From the NCBI GenBank assembly GCA_977006965.1, contig OZ345376.1:2046001-2110000 (forward strand): 64,000 bases of DNA, given 5' to 3'. Both the position numbers and the translations under genes were made by a program. Below are positions 8,976 to 19,072 of the stretch, in pieces. The DNA comes from Phymatolithon calcareum. Lineage: Eukaryota > Rhodophyta > Florideophyceae > Hapalidiales. Each line of letters begins with the position of its first letter. Position 1 is the first letter of the stretch. The notes beneath the pieces were generated by a model. It ran no database searches. It was not told the DNA's origin and was given only the letters and a program-made list of their open reading frames with translations.

Positions 8976-11471
8976 CTAGAACGAGATCTGCTTGCGTGAG
9001 TATTTTGTACATGTCTCACATGCCTTCGAGATGTTTTCGAGAAGCTGCCTCGTTTCTGGTGAGACATATTCAGGGTTGGCCCGCTGGAGTAGAATATACA
9101 GCTTTGTTGTACTTGGATGTACTAGGTGCAGATGCAATCTTTCGAGCTGCTGGCGAGTGTAGAATGAAGTAGCCATTGGTGGCCATTGTAGGTAGGCGTG
9201 GCCAAATTTCCTTATGGCGGGAAGTTTCCACATGCCCGGCACGCACTCGACTTCATTGCTGACGCTGAGAAATTGCAGACCGCGCTTGTCTAACAAGTCT
9301 AGTCCAAACGGGAAAGGGACGTCCTTCTCAACAACAGCAATTTTCTCGACGATCGGGTTGAATGGGATGGGAATTATGACGGAGATTTTTCCAATTGAAC
9401 GAGTGACGTGCACACCGAATTTAAATTTTGTGTGAGAGAGCGAAGGGCAAAATGTAATGTTGTTTCGCTCACAGTAAGCCATAGCTTGAGCTTTGCGCAT
9501 GACGGATTTCTGTGCTCCTGTGTCCAGTAGCGTACCGAGGAAGGTAACGGGCGTATCCGAGTTTGTCCCAATATGAGCTTGGTAAATGTGTTTTTCGAGA
9601 TAGGCACTAGAGAGTGGAACTTCGAAAATGACGTCAGCCGGGGCATCAATAGAGGGAGAAAATTCAGTGAAAAAGGATGTATAGGGTGGTATTCCAGAAT
9701 TTGCGATGTCATTAACGTGCTCAGAGCTTCCAGCCATGAGCTTGTCATAAGCAGTGGCGAGCATCTCTGTTGCGACTTCATGTTGTTTGTCGACGTCTCC
9801 GCTGAGGAAGGTATGGAAATCTTCGATGCCGGTGGAGATTGATTCGGTACTACTGTCGGGCTCTCCTGGTGTCTGGGAGGATTCGTACGTACAATTGAGA
9901 TACTCATCGTACAGGTCATCCTCCTCTGTCATAGTACAGAGAACTTTTGCCAGAGCCTTGTCATCGTTTCCACAAAACATGACGCGCGCTTTGACAGCCT
10001 CGCTTGTGCTTCGCTTCTTTTTCGGGCACTCTTGACGCCAGTGTCCGATCTCGTCACATAGCATACATTTCGTGCGCGCGTTCAACTCTGCTAGTTCTTG
10101 TGGAGTTCGGCGAAGCTTAAATGACGGTCTTGACCTTGGAGGGAAGCTTTGTCGGGGCCAGCGGCGTCTTGGACGCGGCGCAGGCTGAGCATATTGACTT
10201 CCATAGTGTGTGTCTGCAGAAACTGAATGACCTATCATGCCAAACTGGTTCATGGAGTTGGAGCCTGTCACGGTAGAGTTGTTCTCGTGCGCTGCAGTGT
10301 GGGTAAGGAAGGCCATGAGCATGGTATAAAAAGTATTGTAGTCAACTGGGTTTGTCAGGCGACTAATCAGCGACGGTTGTGCCCATTGCTCTTGCTCGAC
10401 GATGCGTGCTAAGATGCGTATTTTATGGGACTCATGTTGCATTTCAGGTCCACACAGTGGGATAGTATCCGTTCTGCGTTCGTTTGCCACGCTGAGTGCC
10501 TTGGTTGGTGAGCAGTTGATCTCGCTCATAATGCTGGCGATAGTCAATTTGTCAAGATATGTTTGCGCTTGATTTTGATGATGCCTGGAGCTGAAATACG
10601 TTTGCAAGATGTTGAAAGCTTCTCCCGTAGAGCTAGATTTTCTTTTGATCTTATCATAGAAAAAGTCTTTCGCAATGCCACAAAGGCAATGATGCATGAG
10701 ATCAACCGTTTCCAATCGCGGTATCTCTTGCTCAGATATGGCGGATACAATTGTTCGCCGAACGCGAGGCAAGGTTTGCTTTCCTCCAATTGATCTCGAA
10801 AAACGATCATCGTCTGAGCGGAATGTGCGGGCGACTGCTTGACGGTTTCGCGCTAGAGATCTGGTATTGATTGAGTTGATTGGAATGTTAACACCGGTAG
10901 AGTTTTCGATTTGCTCATTGAGAGAAGGGCGAAGGCGGGAGAACTCTTGCTGATCTATTGCATCCTCGACTTCATTTTCATGGTTTTCAGTGATTTTGTT
11001 GGAATGGTCTGTGGGGGCTTTGAATGCTTTAGATGTTGCTGGGGGTTGCTTGGGTGTTTCTGGTTCGGGACTGTGTGCTCTAGATCGAATGGAAGGTGAT
11101 CTGCTGCGTGTGCGCTGTTTTGCCTTCTCCTTGGCATCCTTGTATAAGGCGGTGGAATCATTCAAGAAATCAGGGGCGTCGGCGTACACGCTTTTCGCAA
11201 TGCATAGAATAGCAACTTTTCCGGAACCAGAGTCTACATGGAAACCGAGGAAACGCAATATATCCCTGATGATAGGTTCGGAGATCAGGATCTCAGGCGC
11301 GATTTCTTTGCAATGGGCTTTTGAATCATCCGTTTGCATTTCGATGATGTCTGCAAATGCACCGAAAAGACCACTGACAATAGGGTTGGACTTGTCGAGG
11401 TCATCGATCTTCTTTGTCAAACCATCAAAAACTTGCTTCCGGTGATCGGCAACTGATGCTAACGCTTCCAT
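8976..11471 (-). CDS. Copia gag, protease and integrase N-terminus (831 aa)
   Basis: First part of a copia polyprotein. Residues 1-450 are gag-like, with an RS-rich stretch near 117-133. A CCHC zinc knuckle (Cys469, Cys472, His477, Cys482) should bind the genomic RNA. The aspartic protease carries the LLDTGAQ motif with catalytic Asp650. The integrase zinc-binding segment has His780/His785 and Cys818/Cys821. The frame then stops at TAG (8976-8978). The same frame resumes immediately with the integrase core, so this is one gag-pol frame broken by a nonsense codon within integrase, not the usual gag/pol boundary. The start at 11471 is the first ATG of the open frame. Without readthrough the product would lack all catalytic pol functions beyond protease. 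Confidence 0.85.
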   Translation of the reverse strand: MEALASVADHRKQVFDGLTKKIDDLDKSNPIVSGLFGAFADIIEMQTDDSKAHCKEIAPEILISEPIIRDILRFLGFHVDSGSGKVAILCIAKSVYADAPDFLNDSTALYKDAKEKAKQRTRSRSPSIRSRAHSPEPETPKQPPATSKAFKAPTDHSNKITENHENEVEDAIDQQEFSRLRPSLNEQIENSTGVNIPINSINTRSLARNRQAVARTFRSDDDRFSRSIGGKQTLPRVRRTIVSAISEQEIPRLETVDLMHHCLCGIAKDFFYDKIKRKSSSTGEAFNILQTYFSSRHHQNQAQTYLDKLTIASIMSEINCSPTKALSVANERRTDTIPLCGPEMQHESHKIRILARIVEQEQWAQPSLISRLTNPVDYNTFYTMLMAFLTHTAAHENNSTVTGSNSMNQFGMIGHSVSADTHYGSQYAQPAPRPRRRWPRQSFPPRSRPSFKLRRTPQELAELNARTKCMLCDEIGHWRQECPKKKRSTSEAVKARVMFCGNDDKALAKVLCTMTEEDDLYDEYLNCTYESSQTPGEPDSSTESISTGIEDFHTFLSGDVDKQHEVATEMLATAYDKLMAGSSEHVNDIANSGIPPYTSFFTEFSPSIDAPADVIFEVPLSSAYLEKHIYQAHIGTNSDTPVTFLGTLLDTGAQKSVMRKAQAMAYCERNNITFCPSLSHTKFKFGVHVTRSIGKISVIIPIPFNPIVEKIAVVEKDVPFPFGLDLLDKRGLQFLSVSNEVECVPGMWKLPAIRKFGHAYLQWPPMATSFYTRQQLERLHLHLVHPSTTKLYILLQRANPEYVSPETRQLLENISKACETCTKYSRKQISF

Positions 11472-12030
11472 GGTACTTGATCAACTAAACGAAACCTTGT
11501 CCTATTGGTGTACAGTACGGTGACAATTCGTTGATTTGCAAGTGATGAAATTGTCTGAGTTGAGAACGGTTGCGCTGGGGGTGCACCAGCGCGAAGAAAT
11601 GAACAACAGCTGGAATGCGCCTCGGGGAACCGGCGGAACTGGTCGCGGTGATATGCCGTGCGCGATAAAAGCTGTTGGTTAGTATATCCGGTCACTACTA
11701 ATAGATCCGGATGAAACTGGGGGGGAACAAGACGTGGACGGCCCTGTATATTGTGAAGTGACAATGTGGTAAATGATGATGATGGTTGTGAGCTGGAGTT
11801 AGAGTTGGCTAGTGTAGGCTAAGCTAAATACCACCGTCGTAGCGAAGAAGTCTCAAGTTTGTTGTTAGAGGCAGGATTACGTTTGGCAGAAGTGGATCAG
11901 AACTCTGTACCGTCAGGTGCATGTTCGCATGGCATCGCATCTTCTAGGACGCAAGCCTTTGGGGAGTTTTAACACCCAGGATGTGGGAAAGTATTCTCAA
12001 ATTAATATTCTGCGCCCTTAATAAATTTGT
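11472..12030 (-). other. Copia 5' leader region, no gene
   Basis: About 560 bp upstream of gag. It should contain the 5' LTR and primer-binding site, but no TG..CA bounded repeat shared with the 3' side and no convincing tRNA-complementary site was found. Only short shadow ORFs occur. Confidence 0.4.
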
Positions 12031-12266
12031 GAAATTGATTCTTATCCTCTATCCATTCATCCATCCAATTCGTATCCGTGAAAGCGAGGATATTCAAATT
12101 TCGAGGATCTAGTAAACGAGCATTGAATGTATTTAGCTTTTTTGTGAATGCGGGGAGTCGAGTTTACGTTCATCATCAGCACCAGCAAAAGAAAGATCAC
12201 CAATTGACCTGAACTAAGCATGACAGCAAACCGCAGGCGAAGCCCAGACACATCATGCTCTGCTAT
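12031..12266. repeat. Decayed copy of the inverted-repeat arm
   Basis: Words such as ggggagtcga, catcatc, acctgaact and aaccgca occur in the same order as in the arm at about 2770-2880, with heavy divergence. Interpreted as an old fragment of the same foldback family. Confidence 0.45.
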
Positions 12267-12280
12267 AGTAAGTCCTGTGG

Positions 12281-12542
12281 GGGATATGTGTTGATTTATT
12301 TTAAAAGCTCCCAAGGCCTCTCTTGAAGAGTAACAGGGCCGCTTTCGCACGATTTTCTAAGCTCACATAGTTTGACTATTCATTATATCCTTGATTCGTC
12401 TTTCTCTCCCAACAAGTGCTCCAGTGAGTCGCTTACATTCATATTCAATTTCAGGACTAATCTTGGATGAAGATAGAATGCGTTGGAGCGCGACCAGCTC
12501 AATCACGGCTGTGACACCAAAGTATGCACCAAGTACTGATTA
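12281..12542 (-). mobile_element. Short retroposed module (family R2), 262 bp
   Basis: Flanked by a perfect 14-bp duplication AGTAAGTCCTGTGG at 12267-12280 and 12543-12556. On the minus strand it runs to AATAAA and ends CACATATCCC with no poly(A). It matches the last part of the longer plus-strand copy at 15545-16566. A target duplication of this length and the truncated 5' end point to target-primed reverse transcription. Confidence 0.8.
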
Positions 12543-12556
12543 AGTAAGTCCTGTGG

Positions 12557-12960
12557 TCATCAACACGCAGGAACTACACAAAGAGACACCATGAACTAAC
12601 GTAACCATCACTGAGCAGAGAACATGGACCTAATAATACTAATGGCGGTTCTTGTAATTGATAACGATGAGAACGTGGAGTATCTATACAGCACCAGCCG
12701 AAAGTAAGAGAAGTCCTCTCTACGACTTCAAGTTTGTGAGCATCTGTCAACTTGAGAAGAAACGTGAAAGCAAGGCTACGCGAAGAAGAAAGCAGAACAT
12801 GTTTCAAAATAAATTTAATTTCTTTTTCATGAAGTGCTCATATTATATCAGTCCCGTTCAGATAACCGGAAAACTCTTTGGTTGTAATGAGGATAGCGCA
12901 TTTTACTTCATTCGTCCTGCTCTCAAATGACTGCTAAAGGAGATACAAACAGAATTAAGC
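12557..12960. other. Intergenic, no supported gene
   Basis: Only short overlapping ORFs (the longest is 90 codons on the plus strand). They have no recognisable motif and no promoter/poly(A) context. Confidence 0.4.
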
Positions 12961-12967
12961 AAAACGA

Positions 12968-12979
12968 TTTATTTTTATT
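12968..12979 (-). terminator. Poly(A) signals of the 13097-13366 gene
   Basis: Two overlapping-spaced AATAAA hexamers on the minus strand, 118-129 nt downstream of the stop codon. Confidence 0.6.
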
Positions 12980-13096
12980 TCTTGATTTCCTCGACTACCC
13001 TCGACTTCATTCTCACGTTTTCCACAGCTAATCGCGATAACTTCCATACATCGGCTCACACGCAAAATCCGCTTACTCAGAAAGTGTCTCAATTCT

Positions 13097-13366
13097 TCAA
13101 CTCCCTCTCCTTTTCTCATACTTTTCGACGCGGTCCACAAGCTTAACTGAAGACCTGATATATCCAACAGGATTTCCGGTGCATGCCAATTCTGCGCCGC
13201 TCCATCCATATTCAAACGCCGCAGCTCGGAGTTTGCCTTCCTCTCGATCGGTACTGAACTCTTTAATGGCAACACTTGTTCCTTTCTTGGCCCCGTAAGT
13301 GACTCCAGCAGCGACAACAGCCTTCGATGCAAGGCTCGCCAAAATGGTAATGGTAATGGGATCCAT
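13097..13366 (-). CDS. Small hypothetical protein, 89 aa
   Basis: Function not recognised. The ATG at 13364-13366 is preferred over one 14 codons upstream because the leader then has a normal length after the TATA box (13497-13503). Residues 4-24 are hydrophobic and Ala/Val-rich (starting ITILASLASK), which could be a signal-anchor or membrane segment. The rest is charged, with two cysteines at most and a basic C-terminus. Two AATAAA signals follow. It lies head to head with the plus-strand gene at 14803, about 1.1 kb between the two TATA boxes, in the only repeat-poor stretch of the window. An alternative overlapping 125-codon frame has no such context and is treated as a shadow. Confidence 0.55.
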   Translation of the reverse strand: MDPITITILASLASKAVVAAGVTYGAKKGTSVAIKEFSTDREEGKLRAAAFEYGWSGAELACTGNPVGYIRSSVKLVDRVEKYEKRRGS

Positions 13367-13496
13367 GTCTTGCCTAGGGTGGAGAAAGTGATGTCGGAGG
13401 TGTGTCAATAGGCGCTAGATCTCGTTGAAGAATGCAGTCTCTTGCTCGGAACAACGAAGAGTCTTGGAGAGCAAGCATTGGGACCGACTGTTATCC

Positions 13497-13503
13497 ATTT
13501 ATA
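13497..13503 (-). promoter_or_regulatory. TATA box of the 13097-13366 gene
   Basis: TATAAAT on the minus strand, 131 nt upstream of the chosen ATG. This is close to the 143 nt seen for the array gene. Confidence 0.5.
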
Positions 13504-13679
13504 TGAGTTTGGCAATTCAGATTCTACTCGGATTCTACCAAATACATTGGTTTAGTGGACTTTGGACTTCTGTTCTTACGCTCTGTGGAGCGAATAGAAC
13601 ACAGCAAACAGCAATGGTAATTATGAGACGCAGTGCTATTTCCATAAAACTCGTGTCAAAGAGCTGCGTTGCAGGCTAG

Positions 13680-14620
13680 AAAATGAGCTGTGCTTTCAGA
13701 AATTTGCCTCCAAAACATTTGACCATGGTCCTCAAATTCTATAAAAACATCATCGCAAAAGAGCGTTCTTGCAGTAGTAATTAAAGTAGCATCACAAAAA
13801 GAAACCGTTCAAAAACCCAACAAGCATTCCACTACTGTACTATAGCGCATAAAACGAGCAACGGGTCGTGTTTGGTCGGTGCATCGTCATCTACATCGCT
13901 GACACGGCCGTACAGTACAACTTCTAAAAAGGCAACATGATGATGCCTTCTTGGAAGTTTGTGGAATGAACTTCGAATCAGCTGATGCAGCAGCACTTGG
14001 GCTACTAGTGCCAGGTGAGGAAGTTGACGCGCTTTCCAAGTCAACTATTTGACGCTATCATAAGAAACAAAACGTTCATTTTTCAAACGTACAGTAAAAA
14101 TTTACCAATTACTTGTGCAGCAACTGTTCAATGAGCAACACGATTGTACGCAAATGATAAAATGTCAACTGCATGAGACCTATGATATGTATGTTCGCAA
14201 TGTACCTGCGAAGGCATCTCATCGGTATTGTTTGACATTTTCAGAACAGTCAACGCTTGGAATGCACTAAAGTTTACCTGTCTCATACAATACGTCCCAT
14301 TTGCACTGGCGTGGGCATAAATTGTTGGAATCTCTCGACATTTTTGGTATGATAGCGTCTCCAACCTAGCCAATCAAATGCACCCTTGTTTTGCCTAACA
14401 ATTTGACAAATTGCACCTGTGCATAAAAGATGAGATTGAACATTTGAAAAATTGTGAATACCATTTTATGGCATAATTTTATATTATAATAGATGACACT
14501 GCGCCCCCTTCATGTTCATTGCTGTTCACAGCGCTCAACGAAACTGCCCATTCAGATCTTTTTTGTCTGCCGACTTGACTTTAACATGCACGTTCAGTAC
14601 AGGCGTTGCATCTCTATCCT
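13680..14620. other. Intergenic region between divergent genes
   Basis: No gene is supported. It holds several TACAGTA/TACTGTA words (13835, 13912, 14090). A perfect 12-bp inverted repeat, gacgctatcata, lies at 14050-14061 and 14348-14359, possibly the ends of a small degraded element, but no target duplication was found. Confidence 0.4.
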
Positions 14621-14623
14621 TTG

Positions 14624-14631
14624 TATATAAG
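14624..14631 (+). promoter_or_regulatory. TATA box of the 14803-15414 gene
   Basis: TATATAAG, 172 nt before the ATG. The expected start site would be near 14655, giving a leader of about 150 nt that is rich in pyrimidines. Confidence 0.65.
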
Positions 14632-14802
14632 CAGCTGGACGGCCTCAGACCTACAGCACGGAGACAATGCACTACGTCTTTCACTTGTCTTTCGTCTTCA
14701 TTCGCCTGAATTCTAACTCTTCACTTCCATTCTGCTGCCATTAACAGCACCATCTTAGGACACATTCCTGAGATCTTCTCCAGTTCAAACACTCAAGACG
14801 AT

Positions 14803-15414
14803 ATGGTGTGCCATGTTCAAGTAGCCGAAGACGGCAATTCAAACCTATTGCATGTATGTGCAGAAGCGCACAACGGAAAGTCTGGTACTCCGTTCCCGTT
14901 CGTGCAAACCGCAGATGGCTGTAAGTCAGCCTCTACCGGTGTCCGTTACCTCAAAGGAAATGTACGCCACAGGTATACCGGCACTTTCAACGGAACCAAG
15001 GAGGAATACATACAGGCTGTGCACAAGAACAGATACGCATCGAGCAACAAACAAATTCTGCAGAGAAGCGGGATGTTCTATTTAAAGGAGGGATTTGGGG
15101 CTGTTTGGACAGTTGCCAAATTAACATCTGCGGTCATGAACGTGGTGCAGACTGCACATCTCTGGCAGGAATTCGCCCAAGATGGAATCATTTCTCAAGA
15201 AGAGTGGGTGAGAATGGGATTTGAGCTTATTGAGCGCCCTTTTGACAATTGCAGAGAAATCTACAATGCGGCCGCCGATCCAAATAATGATATTCTAGGC
15301 GAAGCTGAAACGGGTGGACTTAGAGATGAACTTGCAAACAATGGCATTGACGCTGTTCAAGAATCCGGTTCAGGCTTCTTTGAAGCCGTTTCGGAACTTT
15401 TCTCGTTTTTTTAG
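14803..15414 (+). CDS. Hypothetical protein, 203 aa
   Basis: Not recognised. Predicted soluble: no signal peptide and no clear membrane span. The centre contains DGIISQEEW (residues about 127-135), which resembles the second half of an EF-hand loop but lacks the first acidic ligands, so calcium binding is doubtful. The C-terminus is acidic and ends in a hydrophobic SELFSFF. Four cysteines are scattered without a pattern. The ATG is the first after the TATA box at 14624, and the frame is open to a TAG. No canonical AATAAA is seen in the 150 nt downstream. Codon use is even and the frame is uninterrupted, unlike the transposon frames around it, so a host gene is likely. It is divergent from the 89-aa gene. 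Confidence 0.65.
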   Translation: MVCHVQVAEDGNSNLLHVCAEAHNGKSGTPFPFVQTADGCKSASTGVRYLKGNVRHRYTGTFNGTKEEYIQAVHKNRYASSNKQILQRSGMFYLKEGFGAVWTVAKLTSAVMNVVQTAHLWQEFAQDGIISQEEWVRMGFELIERPFDNCREIYNAAADPNNDILGEAETGGLRDELANNGIDAVQESGSGFFEAVSELFSFF

Positions 15415-15544
15415 ATCGATTGCTTTCAGATATCACTTAATGAATTGTTCAGTTCAAGGTAAAGAGAGGTGCAGTCTACATAAAACACCTCATGTTTAGA
15501 TGCTTTATTCGTTCTTCGATCTTGTGCTCAGTTGAAATTTTAGT

Positions 15545-16566
15545 TCCACGTTAGACAATGAGAAGGTGGACATGGTCGTCGTCGAATTGTCAGTTGGAGT
15601 GTAGCGTGATTCGATATCGAGGTTGAACACTCTGCGTGTGGATATATAGTTCTGAGAATTCACGCTCGAGATTTGCCCAAGGCGCTGCAGAATCTGTCAT
15701 ATTGGCGATGCCAGTTCGAGTTTGATTTTTAAGGCGGCTGTGTCCACTGGACAAAGAGTAAAGAGAAAATTTTGACAGTGGTTGGAGAACCAGTGTGAAT
15801 GCACTCCACGTGACGCCACTGATAAAGCGATGAAAATTAGCAATCGAATCTGCAGAAGGTTTATTCTTCAAGTATGTTTTTGGGACATATACGCAGCACC
15901 GCCATGGAAGAATGCGAGTTCTGTGCCGACTAGAACCACCAACCATGAGGAGAAGACACCAAGCAGAAAGGTTCTCTGCGAGTCTAGTGAGACAGAAGAA
16001 GCACTTCGATGAGGCAGATGAGTATTCTGGGAGAGATGAAGACATTAAGGAGGAAACCAAGGACATAGAGTGCCTCAAGAAATAGGAAGATCTGCAGCAA
16101 GCTCTCGATAAAACCAAGGAGGGCTCAGTCTCAAAGAAGGGGCGACGAAAAGAAATAATTGAGTTATGGGCAGAGGAAGAAGAGTGCAGATCGCTCGAGA
16201 TACCAACTGATTCGAACAATCTACCGGTGGTTCTCCGCGTAAGAGAAAGGTCTACACGGTTGCGATGCCTACGGCTGATATTCAATAGAGCACCTCTTTG
16301 GAGAAAATCAGTACTTGGTGCATACTTTGGTGTCACAGCCGTGATTGAGCTGGTCGCGCTCCAACGCATTCTATCTTCATCCAAGATTAGTCCTGAAATT
16401 GAATATGAATGTAAGCGACTCACTGGAGCACTTGTTGGGAGAGAAATACGTATCAAGGATATACTGAACAGTCAAACTACGTGAGCTTAGAAAATTGTGC
16501 GAAAGCGGCCCTGTTACTCTTCAAGAGAGGCCTTGGGAGCTTTTAAAATAAATCAACACATATCCC
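15545..16566 (+). pseudogene. Decayed longer copy of the R2 retroposon source
   Basis: The plus strand can be followed in one frame from about 15780 to the stop at 16484, interrupted by at least a TGA near 15835 and a TAG near 16084. The readable parts are strongly charged (a Glu/Lys-rich stretch around 16010-16200) and end in a conserved tail with LVGREIRIKDI. An AATAAA at 16548-16553 follows and the homology ends at CATATCCC (16566), exactly the 3' end of the three short R2 modules. It therefore looks like a longer member or the parent of that family. The protein is not recognised. The 288-codon minus-strand ORF over the same interval is a shadow. Confidence 0.5.
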
Positions 16567-16572
16567 CTCTGA

Positions 16573-16970
16573 GTGTTACGCGCTGCATATCGCGCGTCAT
16601 CCGAAACCAACCAAAGTCATCCCCAATTTGGTATCTCTCGCAAGCTGGATGCAATCCCGCGCGCATTCTCGCGCCGGTCATCCCGATTCAGCAACAACTG
16701 CGCGCCGGCACACATTCCGCGCGCATTTGGTTCTCTCGCTTCCTCTTCTAGGCCTTCTGTTCCTGAGTTGCTGGAACACACACTCGCGTCCAGACCAGAG
16801 ACATAGATTGCGCGTCGTATCAGTATATGACACGCCACAGTCGACCGATAGACAGAGGAAGACAATCATCAATACACTTATATTTCTTTCTTCACAACCC
16901 TTGTTGTTCTTCCTTTTTCGCATCGGCTGTTTAGCCTCATGTCCCTTCATTTCATTTAAGGCTTTTCAGC
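16573..16970 (+). repeat. Interspersed repeat R1 (LTR-like), inverted copy
   Basis: Reverse orientation relative to the copies at 1862-2340 and 18595-19067. It shares the cgcgcgtcatccgaaacca and gcttttcagcc blocks. It abuts the R2 pseudogene on its left and element B on its right. Confidence 0.5.
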
Positions 16971-17948
16971 CATATTGAGGTCTCATGGAAAGGCCAGGTC
17001 GGTTTTTGTGTTTTCCAAGACGAATCGCGAAGTCAGAGTCGTAGAAGATGTGACGAACACCGATGTAACAAAATAAACAGTTCTTTGAAGAACAGGTTAA
17101 GATCATGTTTTATTTTTTCCTGCTTGTTCTATCTTATCCTATGTTCTTGCATTCTGCTCTTTGTTACGCGGGTCTTGAAACGTGCTTGAAAACTTTTTGT
17201 CTCGTGAAAGACTTGTCTTGCTTACTGCTTGACCGACAGAAAAATTCGATGCCCTCGTATGCAGCTATTATGAGCACTGAAATTAATATCGGGTCCATAC
17301 TTTGTGCTGATTAACGACGACGTTGTTTGTTGGAGTGTCCTTGAGTGGTTCCCGACCTTTCGGTTATGGTGACAAGAGTTGATTGCAGAAGGTGTTCTGA
17401 GTCGGTTTTGGCTGTGCTTGCAGTTTAGTTGTGGTTCAGGTACAGTTGATGTTGTTGTGTTGGTTGCAGATGATGATCAATGCGCTTTCGACTCCCCCTA
17501 CTTGTCCAAAGCGAAGTATTTATGGACAGAAGAGTTGGGAATGGTTCAGGTAGGAGCATTGCTGGATGTATCATGAGGTGCGTCGCATGCAAAAAGTGAA
17601 CCAATCGTTACAATAACATTGGCAAAGGCGGTATCATAGCGTCAAAAAATGAAGCAAGCACAAATGCAACAAGCCCACTGTGGACTGTACGGAATATGTC
17701 ACATGTTGATAACAGTAACTGTTATCAAAAATTAACTGCCTAACGTTGCATTCATACTGTTTCATGATGTGCATAGTATGCAAAAAGTGAAGCAATCCTG
17801 ACAATAACAATGGAAAGGCGATGTCATAGCATCAAAAAATGAAATATGCACTAATGCAACAAGCAGTTCAGCTCCATCTGTGTATGGATTATGCCACTGC
17901 ACTAATCTTGTCCGCCAGATACTATTGTTGTCGTCGATCAAATTCCAT

Positions 17949-18480
17949 CAGGGGATAGTAATACCAGGGGAGTGTTATGGGGGGGAGTAACACGAACCCC
18001 TTATCATACCGATTTTTTGGATTTGCGTCTATAGTGTGTGTTTGATATAATTTTGCAGGGATTAATTGCTTCATAAAAAGGAGAATGAAAGCTGAAAATA
18101 TGGCCCTCGTTCCCGGAACATTGGGAGTTGCCAATGTAGCGGTCGCTCTCGTTGCAGTATTCGATTTTGTGGTGAAAAACAATAGAAATATTCTGTAAAC
18201 AAGAGTTATTATTGATACAGCCTGAACTCATAATTTTTGCCGGCACATCAATGTCATGCTTTTGCAGACAGGTTTTGAAACAAAAAAATCAGTGTTACTC
18301 CCCCCCCCCATAACATTCCCCTGGTAATACAGTATATAAGAGGGGGACAACACCTTTTTTCTGAGGACTCATATGGATGTTGGAAAGCGGGAAATTAGAC
18401 TTACACCCTCAATCGCACATAATCTTTGGGATTGTGCTCCACGTACAGTAAGGTGCGAGCTGTCGGCTGACTATCCCCTG
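17949..18480. mobile_element. CAGGGGATAG-ended hAT-like element, itself interrupted
   Basis: Ends CAGGGGATAG and CTATCCCCTG, with ATTCCAT on both sides (17942-17948, 18481-18487). The empty site is readable near 1752. A second element (17965-18323) sits inside its left end. The ends are identical to those of the 33-bp element at 1005. Confidence 0.7.
17965..18323. mobile_element. Nested 359-bp element with long G-rich inverted ends
   Basis: Ends begin CAGGGGAGTGTTATGGGGGG and form a near-perfect inverted repeat of about 30 bp, containing runs of 7 G and 9-10 C. GTAATAC is duplicated at 17958-17964 and 18324-18330. No coding content. CAGGG ends and 7-8 bp duplications suggest hAT, non-autonomous. 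Confidence 0.7.
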
Positions 18481-18594
18481 ATTCCATACTCTCCTGCGAA
18501 CTGTTGGCACTGTAATGCAACTTCCGAGAAGGAAACTCATGCGGAGATTGTAGTATCAGCTTCAGAGCAGATGAGGCCAATGGCTGTGGCTGAA

Positions 18595-19067
18595 AAGCCC
18601 TGAATGAAAGGAAGGGGAATGCGGCTAAACAGCCGATGGGAAAAAGGAACAAGGATGGTTGTGAAGCAAGAATGGTAAGTGTATTGATCGTGTCACCCTC
18701 TGTCTATCGGTCGATTGCGGCGTGCTATCTACTGATACAACGCGAAATCTATGCCTCTGGTCTGGGCGCGAGTGCGTGTTCAAGCAACTCAGGAACAGAG
18801 GGCCTGGACGAAGAGGGAATGAGAGAACAAAATGCGTGCGGAATATGTGTCGGCGCGCAGTTGTTGCTGACCGGCGCGAGAATGCGCGAGGGATTGCATC
18901 TAGCCTGCGAGTGATGTCAAATTGGGGATCACTTTTGGTTGGAGCTGGTTTCGGATGACGCGCGATGTGGAGCGATTGGCGTTCGTATAGTACAGTAGAA
19001 GAAGAGGAAGTTGCCGCGTTTTCACGTCCTCTTTCCTCGACCTCACGTTTTCAAAAAAACGAACATG
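18595..19067 (-). repeat. Interspersed repeat R1 (LTR-like), copy in element B
   Basis: Close paralogue of 1862-2340, interrupted at its right end by the MITE at 19073-19240. Short open frames inside are not conserved as proteins. Confidence 0.5.
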
Positions 19068-19072
19068 TGTGG

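Larger units (their letters stand above)
6619..12030 (-). mobile_element. Ty1/copia-type LTR retrotransposon 1 (LTRs not identified)
   Basis: The domain order gag, protease, integrase, reverse transcriptase, RNase H is the copia order. Coding runs 11471 to 6741 in one frame with a single internal TAG. I could find no repeat shared by the two flanks, so LTRs cannot be drawn. At the left the pol frame ends in a repeat segment also found at 2346-2494 and 19247-19392, then joins the gene pseudocopy at 6618. The right limit is approximate: decayed inverted-repeat-arm sequence begins near 12030. Confidence 0.75.

Noticed and set aside
12955-13332. 125-codon minus-strand ORF overlapping the 89-aa gene
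   Set aside because: It runs through the poly(A) signals of the better-supported gene and starts inside its coding sequence.
14050-14359. Small transposon bounded by the 12-bp inverted repeat gacgctatcata
   Set aside because: No target duplication and no second copy in the window; kept only as a note on the intergenic region.
15590-16456. 288-codon minus-strand ORF
   Set aside because: It overlaps the decayed plus-strand R2 frame whose 3' end and poly(A) signal are conserved in four copies. The minus frame has no conserved features.
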